Under the pieces are notes generated by a model. It ran no database searches. It saw only the letters and a program-made list of their open reading frames with translations, and was not told the DNA's origin. This document shows, one piece after another, positions 36,785 through 52,879 of a stretch of 64,000 nucleotides of DNA. The DNA is taken from NCBI GenBank assembly GCA_949825025.1, contig OX463784.1:17054124-17118123 (forward strand), written 5' to 3'. The first letter of the stretch is position 1. Every line of letters begins with the position of its first letter. The position numbers and the translations under genes are program-made. The DNA comes from Siphlonurus alternatus. Its lineage: Eukaryota > Arthropoda > Insecta > Ephemeroptera > Siphlonuridae.

Positions 36785-38779
36785 ATAATATATTGTCTCA
36801 ACGAGCTAAATTTGCTTGGAAACATAGTTGACATAGAATTTCACCATAAGGTAAGAAAATCAAAATTACATAATCATTGCTGTATCACGTAAATTCGTTT
36901 TTAAAAAAGACAGATTAGAAAAACGTTTCTATGTAACTAAAGGATTTTAATTATATTTTATATATTTTTTTATAATTTTTCTATTGTGACTGAAAAATTA
37001 AATCAGAGTAGTCATTAAAAAAGTAAAACATATTTAAAACACTTTTGTAATTCAAGTCATATGGGAGTAAAGAAAAAGTTTTAATTGTAAAATTATACAA
37101 CCGTATAATATAAATTTTATAATTCTTTTTAATTTTGTATGTTGATACTCTTTCTCTGAAAAGTTCAGACTATTAATTTTTCATTTCTTTTTATATTTAT
37201 AATAATGAAGAAACTGTTACATAGTTTCATACATGGTTTTCTTTAGTTGTAAACTGTACTATATTTTCAATTGTTAAACTTCATAATCTCTCTCTGCAAG
37301 TTAAGAACATGAATTCATTTATAAAGAAATTTTAATGATTAAAAGTTTTTGAATAGCAAATATTTCGTATTGTAAAGCATATAATATGCAAAACAAATAT
37401 AATTTCTTAAAAAAGTTTTCATAATGTGTTACATTTATTTATTTTTATTTTAAAACTATATTTTTCAACAACAACAAAACCATGATTGCAGCTAGCTATA
37501 TGTAATTATGTATTATATAATATATAATATGACAAGAAATTATCCATCACCAAACTTAACCTTCCATATAAGCCATATTGTATTGTAATTTTTACTAAAT
37601 CAAGAAATCTTTATTGTTTATATCCATAAATTTATAATATGGTATTATACATTATTTCCAATTAAAAATGCTCTACATCAACAGAAAAGGAAAGTGAATA
37701 CATTATTATTTCACAACAATTTACAAAAATGGAAATCGATTAAAAATGAATAAATTCACAAATATATGAAAAAGGGCAAGGGCGTTACTATTATAATCTA
37801 AATTAAAAATAAATTCGCATATTTGACGTTTATCATAAAAATATGACAAACAACTAAACTACTGTGTTTTTTTTATTTATTTATTTATTTTAACATAAAA
37901 ATTTACAAATATAATTTATTAAATTTATACAATCAACTTTAAAACAGATAACTGATATTTGCATTATTTATATCTTTCATATATTGCGATACGAAATATA
38001 TTGCAATTATTAACTAGATCTAATTTTTAATACATTAAAAATTAGATATGTGCGATCATATTATACCTTCGCTGCTCCTTTGATATACAACGGGTTACCT
38101 GGATTATATGAAAAAATAATTAAAATATTTTAAAAAAGAATTGTTTAGATCAGATACCTTATGGAAAATTTATTTTATAAGAAAGGTAATGGCTAATTAT
38201 TATTTTTTTAATTCTTGTTTTATTATATAATTATACAGTTAAACAGTTCGTTAGTTATATAAGTATGGCAAAAATATATAAATTCTATTATATACATCTC
38301 TGTGACTATAATGGTACAAATATTATCTCATATCTTATATTGCAGTTTATTTGCAGTTGGCCACAACAATAGCATCCTACGTGTACAACTAATATATTGT
38401 TAACTATATAATTTTTACACATCATATAAACTTCAACATAAAATCACATCGACAAGGAACATAAAAATAAAAAAAAGCAAGTCTGAAGTTGAGTGTAATT
38501 TTTTCTCTCCTAAATGAGAAGCGACAACGACTTGATGTGTCGTATCTCCAAATAGGGTGTGTGCTGCCTCCGCACTTCTTCTCGTATAGAGGCGATCAAC
38601 GACCTTACACACCACTTGTTATAGCAACCTTGGCGAGCTAGGCGTCACACTCCCACACACTATATATAGAGGAGAAGTTACATGAAATTGTATTGAGGCA
38701 TTTTTATTTTCCATTCAAAATAATTAATTAATAAAATTAGATGAATGTTCGCTCTATGTGTAGAGGCTCCTTACTGTTA
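36785..38779. other. Stretch without supported genes
   Basis: AT-rich. Bases 38490-38660 are somewhat more GC-rich, but no feature is recognised. Confidence 0.45.
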
Positions 38780-38993
38780 GGCTGCTCGCAGACAGCATCG
38801 CATCGTATGATATCGTATCGTATGACTTGGTATGATAAAAATTTAGAACCGGTTCTAAATGAGAAACTTACGATGTCATACCATACGATACCATGCGAAG
38901 CTGTGTGCGCGCGCATACCTGATCACATTATAGTTTCTTAATTTTTTTTATCATATACGCTGCGAAATCATGCGATTCTGTCTGCGACTAGCC
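38780..38993. mobile_element. Harbinger-like MITE with TTA duplications
   Basis: 214 bp. TTA at 38777-38779 and 38994-38996. Ends GGCTGCTCGCAGACAGCATC and, as complement of the right end, GGCTAGTCGCAGACAGAATC. The TTA target and GGC start match PIF/Harbinger habits. The interior has a second hairpin with TTAGAACCGGTTCTAA at its centre. No transposase. Confidence 0.85.
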
Positions 38994-38996
38994 TTA

Positions 38997-40180
38997 GTCT
39001 TTTACATTCACCAATTTGGGTTATTATGTTGTTGCTATTATTTATTTTTCTTTTACTATTCCCTACCATGTAATTTACCCCAAATAAACAAAAATATTAC
39101 ATTATTTTCTTGAATAAATTTCCTTTCTTTTTATCTTTTTTACTTATTTTAACATTTCTTCCATGGGCATGCAGTAGTATGACAGTTAAGTCATAGATTT
39201 AAATAGAAATGAAGATATATTTACCAGAAACCTAATATACCTCCCAATCAATATCAAACCATTTTTTTTATTTAAATGTACAATTTTTTGTAATTTTTTA
39301 GATATTAAAAAAGTTATAATTCAAAGCAAACATTGAAATTTTGTAAAAAAAAAATAGTGGTTAATTGTAAAGCACTGAACGTATTTTTTGGTTAATTTAT
39401 AATTTGCTTTGTAATGAAACAATTAAACAGGCGTAGCAAAAAAAAAAAAAGCTATAATATATGTTATATAATATTAGAGAATTACTAGAGGGAAAGCATA
39501 TAAACAAAACAGAGCAACGTATTGATATAATGAGCTAATTGGCAAAAGCTCACATTAATAATTATTATATTATTACGATCCTTTAACATTAGTAACTAAT
39601 AACGAACTAAAGCACTGCCATAGAGAGTTAATTTTCTCTCTTAATTAACTCTCTATGGCACTGCCACTATAATATGTGCATACTGATATGGGCTGTTGTT
39701 TGAGAGTTTCCATGGTGTCTTCAGTTAAAATTATGAGGAATCAAACAAGATTATTTGCTCTAAATAAAGTACTATGATAATCTAATAATAAAAAAACTAA
39801 ACTAAAAATTGCAGACATTCAGTCAACATTTCTCAAGGGCTGATTTGTAACATACGCCCACAAATAAACTTCAAATAATGGTAAAAAAAATGACAAGTCA
39901 CGTTTTTTTTCCTATGCAGCCAAAATGATATGATCAGTCAAAACTTTTATCAACGTCAAGCGACAACACCTATAAATTTAACCTCGGTGGAATCAGGAAA
40001 AAAGATAGCGAAGAAAAAAAATTGTTACACGGAAAGAAAAATTGACAAACCAATTTTTCCACTCCATTTTCACAGACCAGATAAAACGTACCAGTGCCCA
40101 TCATTTGAGGATCTAATTATAAAATAATAAATAACTACATTTTTGCTTATTTTTTACAACATTTCCACCAAAAAAAAAAT
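38997..40180. other. Stretch without supported genes, with one hairpin
   Basis: AT-rich. A perfect hairpin at 39616-39660 has TGCCATAGAGAGTTAA and its complement around a short loop, likely a very small foldback element. Confidence 0.6.
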
Positions 40181-40189
40181 CCACCAGCA

Positions 40190-40460
40190 GCCCCGAATCT
40201 GCACATGTTGGGTGGGCCTCTCGCTCGAGGGTGTTATTACCTGCATTCCTCACCTCACACCTCGGAACTGACTGACACCCTAAGGTGCCGTCCCAGAAAC
40301 CAGAACCAAGGGCCCGCGACCTAGTGTCCGAGCTCACACGTGTCTCACTTGGCCAGCACACCTGCCTGTGCCTTAGTGGCCCGTGGATCAGTAGTTGAAG
40401 ACTAAAGAGGGAGCACGGCTTTCATACCTACTCTCACTTAATAAGCAAGGGACAAGAGGA
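40190..40460. other. GC-rich island of unknown origin
   Basis: About 270 bp far richer in G and C than all surroundings (AGGGCCCGCGACC, GGTGGGCCTCTCGCTCGAGG). It follows an A run at 40171-40180. No frame is convincing on either strand. It may be a SINE or other retroposon of a family not otherwise in the window, or horizontally acquired or contaminant sequence. Confidence 0.5.
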
Positions 40461-40504
40461 TCGAAGTGACTTTTATATAATATCTCACTCCGTTTTCTTC
40501 ACTT

Positions 40505-40655
40505 GATTTTAACGATATATATTTTTTTTATTGCATTTAATTTTTCCTTACAAGAAAATTCCATCTCCACACAAAGAAGTGGAGTTGAAGTTTTCTTGTA
40601 AAGAAAATCGTATTCAAAAATAGAAAAAAAAATATCGTGTAAAAATATCGACTTA
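40505..40655. mobile_element. Palindromic MITE family A, copy 3 (degraded)
   Basis: The middle is well kept (CCTTACAAGAAAATTCCATC, GAAGTTTTCTTGTAAAGAAA) and the ends are worn (ACGATATATAT and ATATCGTGTAAAAATATCG). Old copy of the family seen at 57597. Confidence 0.75.
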
Positions 40656-43835
<3,180 letters not shown>

Positions 43836-43866
43836 ATTGTCTCATAAAATAAATTAAATATACATA

Positions 43867-43980
43867 CATTACGTTTACATGACGGTGTTTAATACGGATC
43901 CGTTGACGACGCCTCATAAGAAAAATATTTATCCTTTCTCAACGGATCCGTATTAAACACCGTATATAGTAAAGGTAATG
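43867..43980. mobile_element. MITE family C, copy 1
   Basis: Left CATTACGTTTACATGACGGT, GTTTAATACGGATCCGTTGA; right TCAACGGATCCGTATTAAAC, ACCG and a worn end. Related to 58862-58970, which has perfect arms. Confidence 0.85.
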
Positions 43981-44731
43981 TATATGACGTACTCTGCATG
44001 GGAATGTTGATTTAATAAATATTATCCAACTTAGAAATATTGTAAATATAATTTTTGTTATACCAGTACAGTATTATTTCTGAGAATATTATACGCTAAA
44101 TAGAGCTGAGAATTGCAGTCTCAAACACCCCTAAAATTGTGCTAAAAAGCACTGAGGCCATAATTATTTATGTAACTTAATTATAGAGGCTTAAAAAAAA
44201 AAATCATAAAATGCTTGATAATGCACAACATAAAGTCCATATACTGTATGTTATTATAGACAAAAAAATGTGTATATATATAATATATATATATATATAT
44301 AGCATATTCCCAGATGAGTTAAATAAAGTTAAAACCGTCTGCAAACACTCAGAAAAGTACACAAAAACTATACATTAACAATAATGTTAAGTTACTGTAA
44401 TCTAGATTACTCTGTGTGTAATACAATTATATATCCTGATATAACCTTTCTGGTTGTTTTCACTTACAAGTTAAACTTAAGAGACGTCAAATTACGCAGT
44501 CTACATACGTATGTAATATTATCAAGCTCAAGATGAAAATTTAATCAAGGAAGGTCACAAACTTAAAGCTAAATCCAGCTACTTCCACCAACAATATTAT
44601 TTTGTGAAATCTAAAAACTAATACCATGCAATTTACAGTCTTACGTACAGTTCTATTCAAAATAAATTAAACACTTGCTTCAATTAAAATCTTTTTGTAT
44701 ACCCCGGGGTAGCATGAACTTTAATTCTGCT
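43981..44731. other. Stretch without supported genes
   Basis: AT-rich with a short TA tract near 44273-44301. Confidence 0.45.
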
Positions 44732-44867
44732 ACATTTAACTTGGTTATGGTCGTGTTTGTAACGCTCTCAGTCATTGGTAGCCGGTTTGTAACGAAGGAC
44801 ATCACTGGCCGAGCCGAGCCGAGCCGAATGACTCCCGAGCGCTTCCGACCATAACCAAGTTAAATGT
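44732..44867. mobile_element. MITE family K, copy 1
   Basis: Perfect 22-bp inverted ends, ACATTTAACTTGGTTATGGT(CG) and complement. The interior is GC-rich with GAGCC repeated three times (44812-44826) and CATTGGTAGCCGGTTTGTAA. A related worn copy is at 46670-46827. Confidence 0.9.
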
Positions 44868-44961
44868 GACACCCACTGTATGTTTGTAAGCATTGACGCG
44901 CAGTGTATGGAGATGCAGTAAACTAGGACGATTTTGATATGGCTAGACTGTGTGTGCTCTT

Positions 44962-45070
44962 CTTACCTCTCTCTCCCCCCCCCCAAATTTCAAATCTGCA
45001 TACCTTTGTCTTTTGGAGCTACAACAGTGTAGGAAATCATGCAGGAATTAGTTCATGCTGTCCAGAGGTG
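44962..45070 (-). repeat. Dispersed repeat M, copy 1
   Basis: The complement contains GTACACCTCTGGACAGCA, TAGCTCCAAAAGACAAAG and GATTTGAAATTTGG, matching 56950-57050 (plus). Both copies are imperfect. The class is unknown. Confidence 0.75.
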
Positions 45071-45904
45071 TACATTACAACCTTAAAATTAGCTCCGTTT
45101 TACCAGAGAATAATATAAAAATGTACATTTCCATTCTCATTTTATCAATTATTTTCTACTTCGCCTTGCTTGATCATCTCATCGTGAGTTTGTTTACATC
45201 ATGTGACGTCACCTGGCCCCTGATGGATATGTAACCCGCTCTATTTGTGTGCTGAATAGGTTGCCTAACTTCAAGGCAAGATGTTCAATCCGTTCGGTCT
45301 TATATTGGGCGTTCACTTGTCACTATACGGACGTTTCTTTCCCATAATGGCTTCACAATCTCAACCCATCTAAACTTCCTAGCCTCCAGGTGGCTAGATT
45401 ACTTAGAGTGCGCCACTACTCTCCAATATTTAAATTAAACAAAACATCGTTGTATTTAGAAAACTATAGTTTTTACTTCGGCAAATTACTGAAATTAGAC
45501 GCTACCAAGACGGTATGTATCACAAATTTAAAAATTAGTTACTTAAATTAAACGTAATGCACTGAATTTTTATTGAATATTAAAATTCAAGCAATTACTT
45601 CTGTAATTTTAAGTACCAGAGTCCAGCACTATATAATAATATTCGAAGTGACATGGCCTTATGAAAAATGAAGTATGGTATCGATTTAAATTTAAGTAAG
45701 ACATTAAATTAAATCAGGTGTGAGAATTTTCATCTCCAAAATGGCGAACATTTTATCACGTTAATCATTGCTATGTAGCGACAAGATGACGTCTCTCCAT
45801 TTAACACCGTAGCACTTCTTGGGTACTTACAAACCGTACGATGATATGTAAACTACCAGTTGCTCTTCGAAATCTAAAGTCTAACTCACGTAAATGTACA
45901 CTCT

Positions 45905-46040
45905 TAACAAACGAGAGAAAATTTTCCGGAAGTGACGTAAATTGCATAGTTCCGTTTTTATTTAGCCTTCAATCAAAAGTGGAAATCAGTAGAAAATGCG
46001 TCACTTCCGGAAATTTTCAGGCGTAAACTCTTGCTTGTTA
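45905..46040. mobile_element. Foldback element with TTTTCCGGAAGTGACG arms
   Basis: AAAATTTTCCGGAAGTGACG at left and CGTCACTTCCGGAAATTTTC at right, with weaker extension (TTAACAAACGAGAG against CTCTTGCTTGTTA). Probable old MITE. CCGGAAGT is also the ETS-factor consensus, which may be chance. Confidence 0.65.
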
Positions 46041-46477
46041 GACCGTAATAATAAAGTCATGAAAAGTTGAGAATAATGTAAATTGTACAAGAAATGTAGG
46101 GTGGGACATTGAATTAATTTTTTTTTACTATTTTTTTTCCCCAAGATATTTTTTTATCGTAATTTATTTAGTTGAAAAATTGTTAAAAAATCTCAGAATA
46201 ATTCTTTATAAATTCATGGGGAAACTTTCAAACTGGATTTTCAGTTCCACCGAACACCTTCATTAGTTCCATTGTTGACTTCCTCTATAAATTATAATTT
46301 AGATTTCTTTAAAATAATTTTTATTCTAATTTTTTATGATTATGTTTTCCTTATTGCTAGTAAAGCTATTTAGTGCAATTATATTTTAAGCCAATAATAT
46401 ATACATTATGCAATTTTTTATCATATTCAATTTTTTCTTATATATTATACAAAAAACAAAATACATTACCACACTAA

Positions 46478-46550
46478 AAAGTGAAGTTTACAAGATTTCT
46501 TGTGAGAAAAAATCGTATGCAATAAATAGAAAAATTGTATCGTATAATGT
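46478..46550. mobile_element. Palindromic MITE family A, half copy
   Basis: GTGAAGTTTACAAGATTTCT, AAAAAATCGTATGCAATAA and AAATTGTATCGTATAAT correspond to one arm of family A. The other arm is not visible. Confidence 0.65.
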
Positions 46551-46669
46551 AAAATTTTATTGTATATATTGACTTTATTTCTTGCATCCACGATTTTTAT
46601 CCAAATATTCAATTAGAGTGTGGTGTGAATAAGTCAATGAATTGACAATGAGACTTCAAAATTGTAAAA

Positions 46670-46827
46670 TGACCGTCGGTTCAATATTTTTAATATTTGT
46701 TATTTTCATCGTGTTTGTAATGTCCTCGGTCATTGGTTGATAGTTTGTAACGAAGGTTCTAATTGGCCCAACACAAGCCGAATACTTCCGAGCATCTACG
46801 ACCATAACCCAAATAATATGACGGTCA
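46670..46827. mobile_element. MITE family K, copy 2 (degraded)
   Basis: Shares GTGTTTGTAATGTCCTCGGT, CATTGGTTGATAGTTTGTAA and CGACCATAACC with copy 1. Outer TGACCGTC and GACGGTCA are still inverted. Confidence 0.8.
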
Positions 46828-47003
46828 GTGTAATGTCTTTTGGTACCGGGTACCAAAAATGCAGTTTTATTTTCCTCTATGGTGGTGGTATAATAGTATC
46901 GGTATTTAAATAACTATGGTAGACCATAATCTGGTAAATTATTTTCTGTTGGGTTTTTTAATATGAAATACATCTTGCATGATTTTCAAAGAGATGTACG
47001 TAA

Positions 47004-47325
47004 TAATGCACAACCTGCATGACAATTTTTATTGCGAAAATTAAAAGAGGGTACCAAATTATGTTGATTTTTGTTTGTATTTTTTTTAGTCACGGAACTA
47101 TTTTTAAAAATTATTGAAAATTCTGTAATTTCTGTTGGCCTTCTGTATCCTTAATAAAAAGGAAAGGGCTTAAACGCCTATTAACGCTTTCAGGGGACAT
47201 GACCGACGTTTCAATTTTAAGAAAAAGTAGTTTCTGGACTAAAAAAAAAAAAAATCAAAATATCAAAATTTGGCTGCCTCTGTTCATTTCTACAATAAAA
47301 AAAAAAATCATGCAGGTTGTCCATT
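47004..47325. mobile_element. Modular palindromic element family B, copy 3
   Basis: Outer ends GCACAACCTGCATGA and TCATGCAGGTTGTCCATT as in 23473, with a GGCCTTCTGTATCCTTAATA centre also like 23473. The arms are more diverged, so it is older. Confidence 0.8.
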
Positions 47326-47952
47326 GTTCTTTAAAAAAACAAAATAAAAAAAATGAATATTTTTCAGGTCTTAAAAATTTGGAATTCAATTTATTCAATT
47401 TTATTTCCATATTTATTACTTAAAACCTTTTATAATATAAAAGCAAGCAAACAGAAAAAAACATATTTCACGTAGAATAGCAATTTTATTCATATTATTT
47501 TTCAAAGGGATAACACTGGTTTAGAATAAATTGAATAGAGAAGCACAATTTTGTACTACGTATAACAATTGTGATGTCTACTCGTATTATTGATCTACAG
47601 ATTTTGTATAGAGTGTGCTGTATTTTGACAAGTGACAAGATTTCACTCTCTTTCCAATATTTACATAACATTTTTACTTTGCCTGAAGAGATACATGAAT
47701 CTTCAATTGAAATGCTTTCAACCTATATAAGCTATGATACATTTAAATTAAATTTATATTCCCTCTCTTGTAGCATGAAAAAGACAGATTTTTTGGTCTA
47801 GAATTTTAATAGATAGGGAGTTCAGTATTCAGATGTACAATAAAAATGTTTCTGCTTTGCCTTAACATCTCTTAACAGCTTGTTGATCACCAAAAATGAG
47901 CCTGAAGGTCTTATGTCACCTTATATAATTATGTATCTCAATATAATAAAAA

Positions 47953-48305
47953 ATAATGGTTGCATTTTTTTTTTATTTCGTAATTAGAAAATATACCTAA
48001 AATTATGCTTTTCTGAATTTTTTCAGATTTTTTGGTGTGCGGGAACTAATTTAAAAAAAAAAACATTGTAAACATCTGAATTAGGGTGGTACACCTGATG
48101 TGACAACCGTGACGTCATTTTGTTGTGCTGTGATTGGCTATTAATGACGTCACGGTTGTCCCATCAGGTTGCATCACCCTGATTAAGATATTTTAAATAT
48201 TTTTTTAAAATTAGTTCCCGCACTCCAAAGAATCTGAAAAAATTCAGAAAAGCATAATTTTATGTATATTTTCTAATTATGAAATAAAAAAATGCAACCA
48301 TTATT
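47953..48305. mobile_element. Modular palindromic element family B, copy 4 (different ends and centre)
   Basis: Outer AATAATGGTTGCATTTTTTT and AAATGCAACCATTATT are unlike other copies. Inner TTTTTTCAGATTTTTTGG, GCGGGAACTAATTT are shared. The centre has ACAACCGTGACGTCATTTTG and its complement. Palindromic along nearly all of 350 bp. Confidence 0.85.
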
Positions 48306-50222
48306 GTCTATTTGATGCTGAACAAATTGCCTAACGTGAAGGGACTTTGTATTTTAGTACACCTTTTTGACAAAGTTTAACATGCGAAATATAAATAGGA
48401 CTATATACTACTATATAGAAGACCACTTCTGATTCATTTATTTATTTTTATTATTTAAATTATATATAGAGTCAATATTGTGCCCATAAAAAAAATCTCA
48501 GAAACGTTCAATACGGCAAGTTCCTGTATAGTTAAGGAAGTTTTCCAATTATAGCTGCATGCGATGGTAGCTTCATCCTTTTCTTGGAAACTTCCATCTT
48601 AAGAATTTTTTTTACTTAAGTCGCGTAAATGCTATACCTTTACTTTCAGGAGGACTGTAAAATAAATAATTTTTTCAGATCTGAAATGAATATAAAAAAC
48701 ATGAACATCCGGCTAGGTGGGAACGTTTTATTTATGAAACTGTATATAAACAAAAGGCTACTTTAACAATCTCGATGTATGATCCGTGTTAAAGTGACGC
48801 TTCAATCGTATCTTATACTCTCTTATCTGTTGTGTGACGTCATAATCAAGATTGCAATTTCACGACAAAAGTGTTTATGTTTCCAGCAGGGGAGAACAAA
48901 ATCGATGTTGCAATCTTGTTGGTGCACACTATTTTAAACTGCTGAGGGTGTAAATGTAATTTGGGGTGTAATTTGGAACATTCTTGTAATTTATGCATAA
49001 AACAAAGCTTAAAAATTTGTTAGAAATATTATTCAAGCGCAGATCTATATATTAGAAGAGGGGGGGGGGGAGGTTTTTACTTTCTCTAAAAGGTCTCGCA
49101 ATACATAGAACCCTCAACCATTACCAGGCATCTTAAACGTCCATGAATAAAATTCAGGGAAAAGAGGAATAAAAAAAATCTCTCCGTTTTTTCTCAAAAA
49201 AGATTCCTTGAGTATAGTTTTACATATTTTTAAGGTATAATATTATAATATGAGTTTCATTAAAAGATTGAAAAACATGATTATAATCACATGAGATTTC
49301 AACATTATATATTATAAAAACATTTCATTAATTTTATAAATTCACTTCTATCACTATATGGGTTGAAATTTCTTTATGAAATTATACTAGCTTTATTGTA
49401 TAATGTGTATTATACTTTGTTAAAGTTATAGTTTAATCATCAGGTCTATATTACACGCATGAACAATCACAACAATATGGTGTATAATTTTCAACATTCT
49501 CCAAATTCCATTCTCTATTGTTTATCATGAGGCTGTAAATGAGCACCAAATTATTTGAATGTTTGTAGTCCCTAGTAAACATGCGTAATTATTTACTTGC
49601 ATAACTGCCTGATTATAGTAACAATGTGGTTATATTATTATCAGGTAATATTGATTTTATGTTGATTACCACAATAATATGCAGATAGATGGTATCGTGC
49701 TGATATACAAAGTGTTGAATTCTACGTATTATACACAGTAACCTAGTGAGTATATCTATATAGAAAATTTTTAAGGCGGAGGTTTTGCCATAAAGCAGTG
49801 GCTCACATGCAGTACAGAGAAGATAGTAGAGAAAGTCGTATGTTAGAATCGAAGTCGAAAACTGGTCGCGTCAACGGCATGTTTGTCCGCCGCAATGTTA
49901 AAATCATTGGAAAGGGGCACGACCAAATGAGGCATCCTGCAATGTTATGGTATAGGAGAATCAACTATAATCTCAATAATCTGCTCTAACTCGGAAATTA
50001 TTAAAGCTAGCACAGTGGAACTTTCACTAAAATATTAGAAAAAAAAACTAGTATTTTTTACAAAAAAAAAAAAAAAAAAGCTCTTAACCCAATATTCAAA
50101 AAGTGTCAAAAATTGACTTCAGCTCCCCCGTAGCGCAGGTATAAGAGTTTGGCTACTATCTTTCCTGTACTGTGCAGTGGCTGGAGGAGTATATTTATGT
50201 ACTCCTTAAACATGTATTTTTT
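48306..50222. other. Stretch without supported genes
   Basis: Mostly AT-rich. Bases 49775-49990 are richer in G and C and open for 63 codons on the plus strand (MAHMQYREDSRESRM at start), but no homology is recognised. Bases 50125-50160 (CCCGTAGCGCAGGTATAAGA) loosely resemble a tRNA A box. Confidence 0.4.
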
Positions 50223-50602
50223 TGACAAGGATACACCCTAATAAAAGCTTGAAACTCGATGCAGGATAATAGATAAGGATAAGGGAGGATAAGAATGGTA
50301 GCCACGGCCTATTACACGTCCCAGCATTCGCTGAGGTGAGACTGAGGGAACCGTGGAAAACCTCAGTCAAGACGCGTGAACTGCACCTTTACTTTTTAGC
50401 AATGAACCAAAAGCCTATAGGAGATTACACACAAGTGCATCACTGCAATGGGTGGAAAGTGAGATGAATTTACCGTGACGTATATAGAAATGCAATTTTT
50501 ACTTAAAACGGTAACCCATCTTTGAAGAAATAATCACGCTTGACGTTGCTTGACTTCGGTGATCTAACGAGAACTGGTCAATGAATTGTATCACACTCAA
50601 GA
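50223..50602 (-). mobile_element. 5S-headed SINE, older near-full copy
   Basis: Minus strand. The head contains AGTTCTCGTTAGATCACCGA and AGTCAAGCAACGTCAAGCGT. The 5S box C is worn (AAGATGGGTTACCG). The central domain (50372-50320) is almost identical to the 24109 copy, then tail ACAAGGATACACCC as complement. The A tail is short. The domain is better kept than the head. Confidence 0.9.
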
Positions 50603-52594
50603 AGAGGGGGGATTATAACACCAAAAACCATTGTTTATCTATCCCCGCGAGTGTTTTATTTAGTTAGATATGTGCACCAAAATTTGCACGTATGCCTCAA
50701 AGGGATACGTGTTACATAAACATACTTCATTACACACGCTCGCAAAAACTGGTTACACAAGACGAATAGCCTACAGGCTGTAAAACTGACAATTTATTAT
50801 TGTTCTGTACAGTTTTAATAATTATAAAATCATATTTTTTACACAAAATATGAAACACTAGAATCTAGCTATAGCTAGTATTAATTATAGTTCACAAATA
50901 ATTTACTAAATCATTTTTACTTAATTTACTTACTTTACTAAAATTTACTTTAATTTAATGTCCAAAAAGTAAGTAGTGAAAAATGAAAAAAAAATAATAA
51001 TAAGGATGAGGGATAAAGGAAAATTTTGTATTTTAATACATTTTAACAGCACATACTAAATTTTTCTACGCCTCATATAAAAATTTATTTGAAATTTTAG
51101 CCTCATTTTTAACAGCTTTTCTTAAATTTTTTTTTTACTTAATTTAAACTTCCTTTCAATGTTAGCTTTTACTTTAAAATCATCTCATCTCGCCTTCCTG
51201 TTTCCATACAAACATGTACTATATACCAAACGACGCCATTGTAAAATTTTGGCAAAAACCCCTGAAAACAAGCAACCCCTTGTACACGTGTGAGCTGCTG
51301 GCTGCATAACATTAAGGGGAGAGTAAATTTATTGTTTACCCAACACCCTGCGAAACACGAGTGTTACGCTGTTTATGAAAAAATACAAATATTTACATTT
51401 TTTATTATTTTAGTAAGCACAAATATACATTGTTTTTGTATGTTACAGGTAATAAAACTGTCAGCAAGGCCATTAATTGTTTTTAACGTGGTAAATAATT
51501 CCAAATTTATATCTGTATAAATTAATTTTAACTGTATTACCTGATTTTATTACACAGTTCGTGGTTATCAACACTTATCAATGTTACAAGGTTGTTTATT
51601 TTTTCAAATAAAATAAAAAATTCGTACGTGGAAAAAATTGACAAAAATTAATTTGTTCGTAAATTCTGCCATGTGTACACTTTCTGCAACCGATCAACCA
51701 AGTGTATAAAGAAATATTATTTAGAAAACTATATAAACAAACTGACCTAACGGTTTTGTAAAAATTATTACTATATTGTTTAAAATATACACTTAACATG
51801 TTACAGTGTAAAGAAGTTTTATGTACTGTATATTATTTAATAAATATAAATTTTAAGGTAAAATCGTAATTTTAAAATGTTAACTTCTGCATAGTTATAA
51901 TAATTCATATTCTAAATAACATTTCTCAAAATATGACATCTTTTTTATTTTCGTTTTTTTTTTTTTTATAAGCATTAGCAGTCCTTTGTTCATTTTTTCC
52001 GCTTTTTTATATTTGATTCACTTCGTATTTATTAACATTCATTCTTCATTTATATTATAATACCTATTAAATTTGATGTTATTCGTTAGGTTGCATGAAT
52101 TTTTATTATTATTCTTAAAAATTATAAGAATATTTTAGCCAAAGGGGCATTTTTTTATTACTTTGTTCTACCCTTAGATCCTTTTTAATCAAAATTAAAT
52201 TCTTTGAAAGTATACATTTTAAATTAATAATAAAACCATGCCTTCATTATTGTTTTAAAATTTACAAGATAATAAAATTCTTTATTATTTAGTACGAAAA
52301 AAAATAATGAAAAACTTTGCAAAGATTGTTAAGTTATATATGAACAACGAAGAAGATAATTGTTATTTGTTATACCGGTCAATAATGGACAATTGTTGTC
52401 AATTATTGTGATATTTACTTCGAGCATACTTTGAATCAAATTACCAAAGGGTATAAATCTACAAAGGCTATACATACAAGTATGTATACATACATGCAAT
52501 ACAGGTGAGTATATTAAATAAACTTAATCATCAATACATCGATCAAGGCCACGCCTTGTAATATAAGGCGCGACAGTACTGCGTATGACGTATA
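50603..52594. other. Stretch without supported genes
   Basis: AT-rich sequence. No element or gene recognised. Confidence 0.5.
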
Positions 52595-52815
52595 TATAGT
52601 AAAATTTATATAATATTACCTCCGGAAGTAGCCGGAAGTGTAAATTTTTTTGCCTTTTCATTTGTATTTCAGCGTTACAATTTCACATATAAATCAGTAC
52701 TTTTAATATAAAACCCTCTGAAAAGTTTCAAAACTGAATTACAAACAGAATAGCCACAAAATTAACACTTCCAGCTACTTCCGGGGAGAATTTGAAATTA
52801 ATTAGACTGTTATAG
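52595..52815. mobile_element. MITE family D, copy 2
   Basis: CCTCCGGAAGTAGCCGGAAG at left and CACTTCCAGCTACTTCCGGG at right, with TATAGTAAAATTTATAT and its partner outside. Intact in layout, moderately diverged. Confidence 0.85.
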
Positions 52816-52879
52816 GTATGACAGAGCACAGGGGAAGGAAGTGTTCCCCTTAAACTCCTCTATAAGCCTAGTGTGCTCC

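Noticed and set aside
45905..46040. ETS-factor regulatory site from CCGGAAGTGACG
   Set aside because: The motif is present as an inverted pair in a foldback element and there is no gene start nearby.
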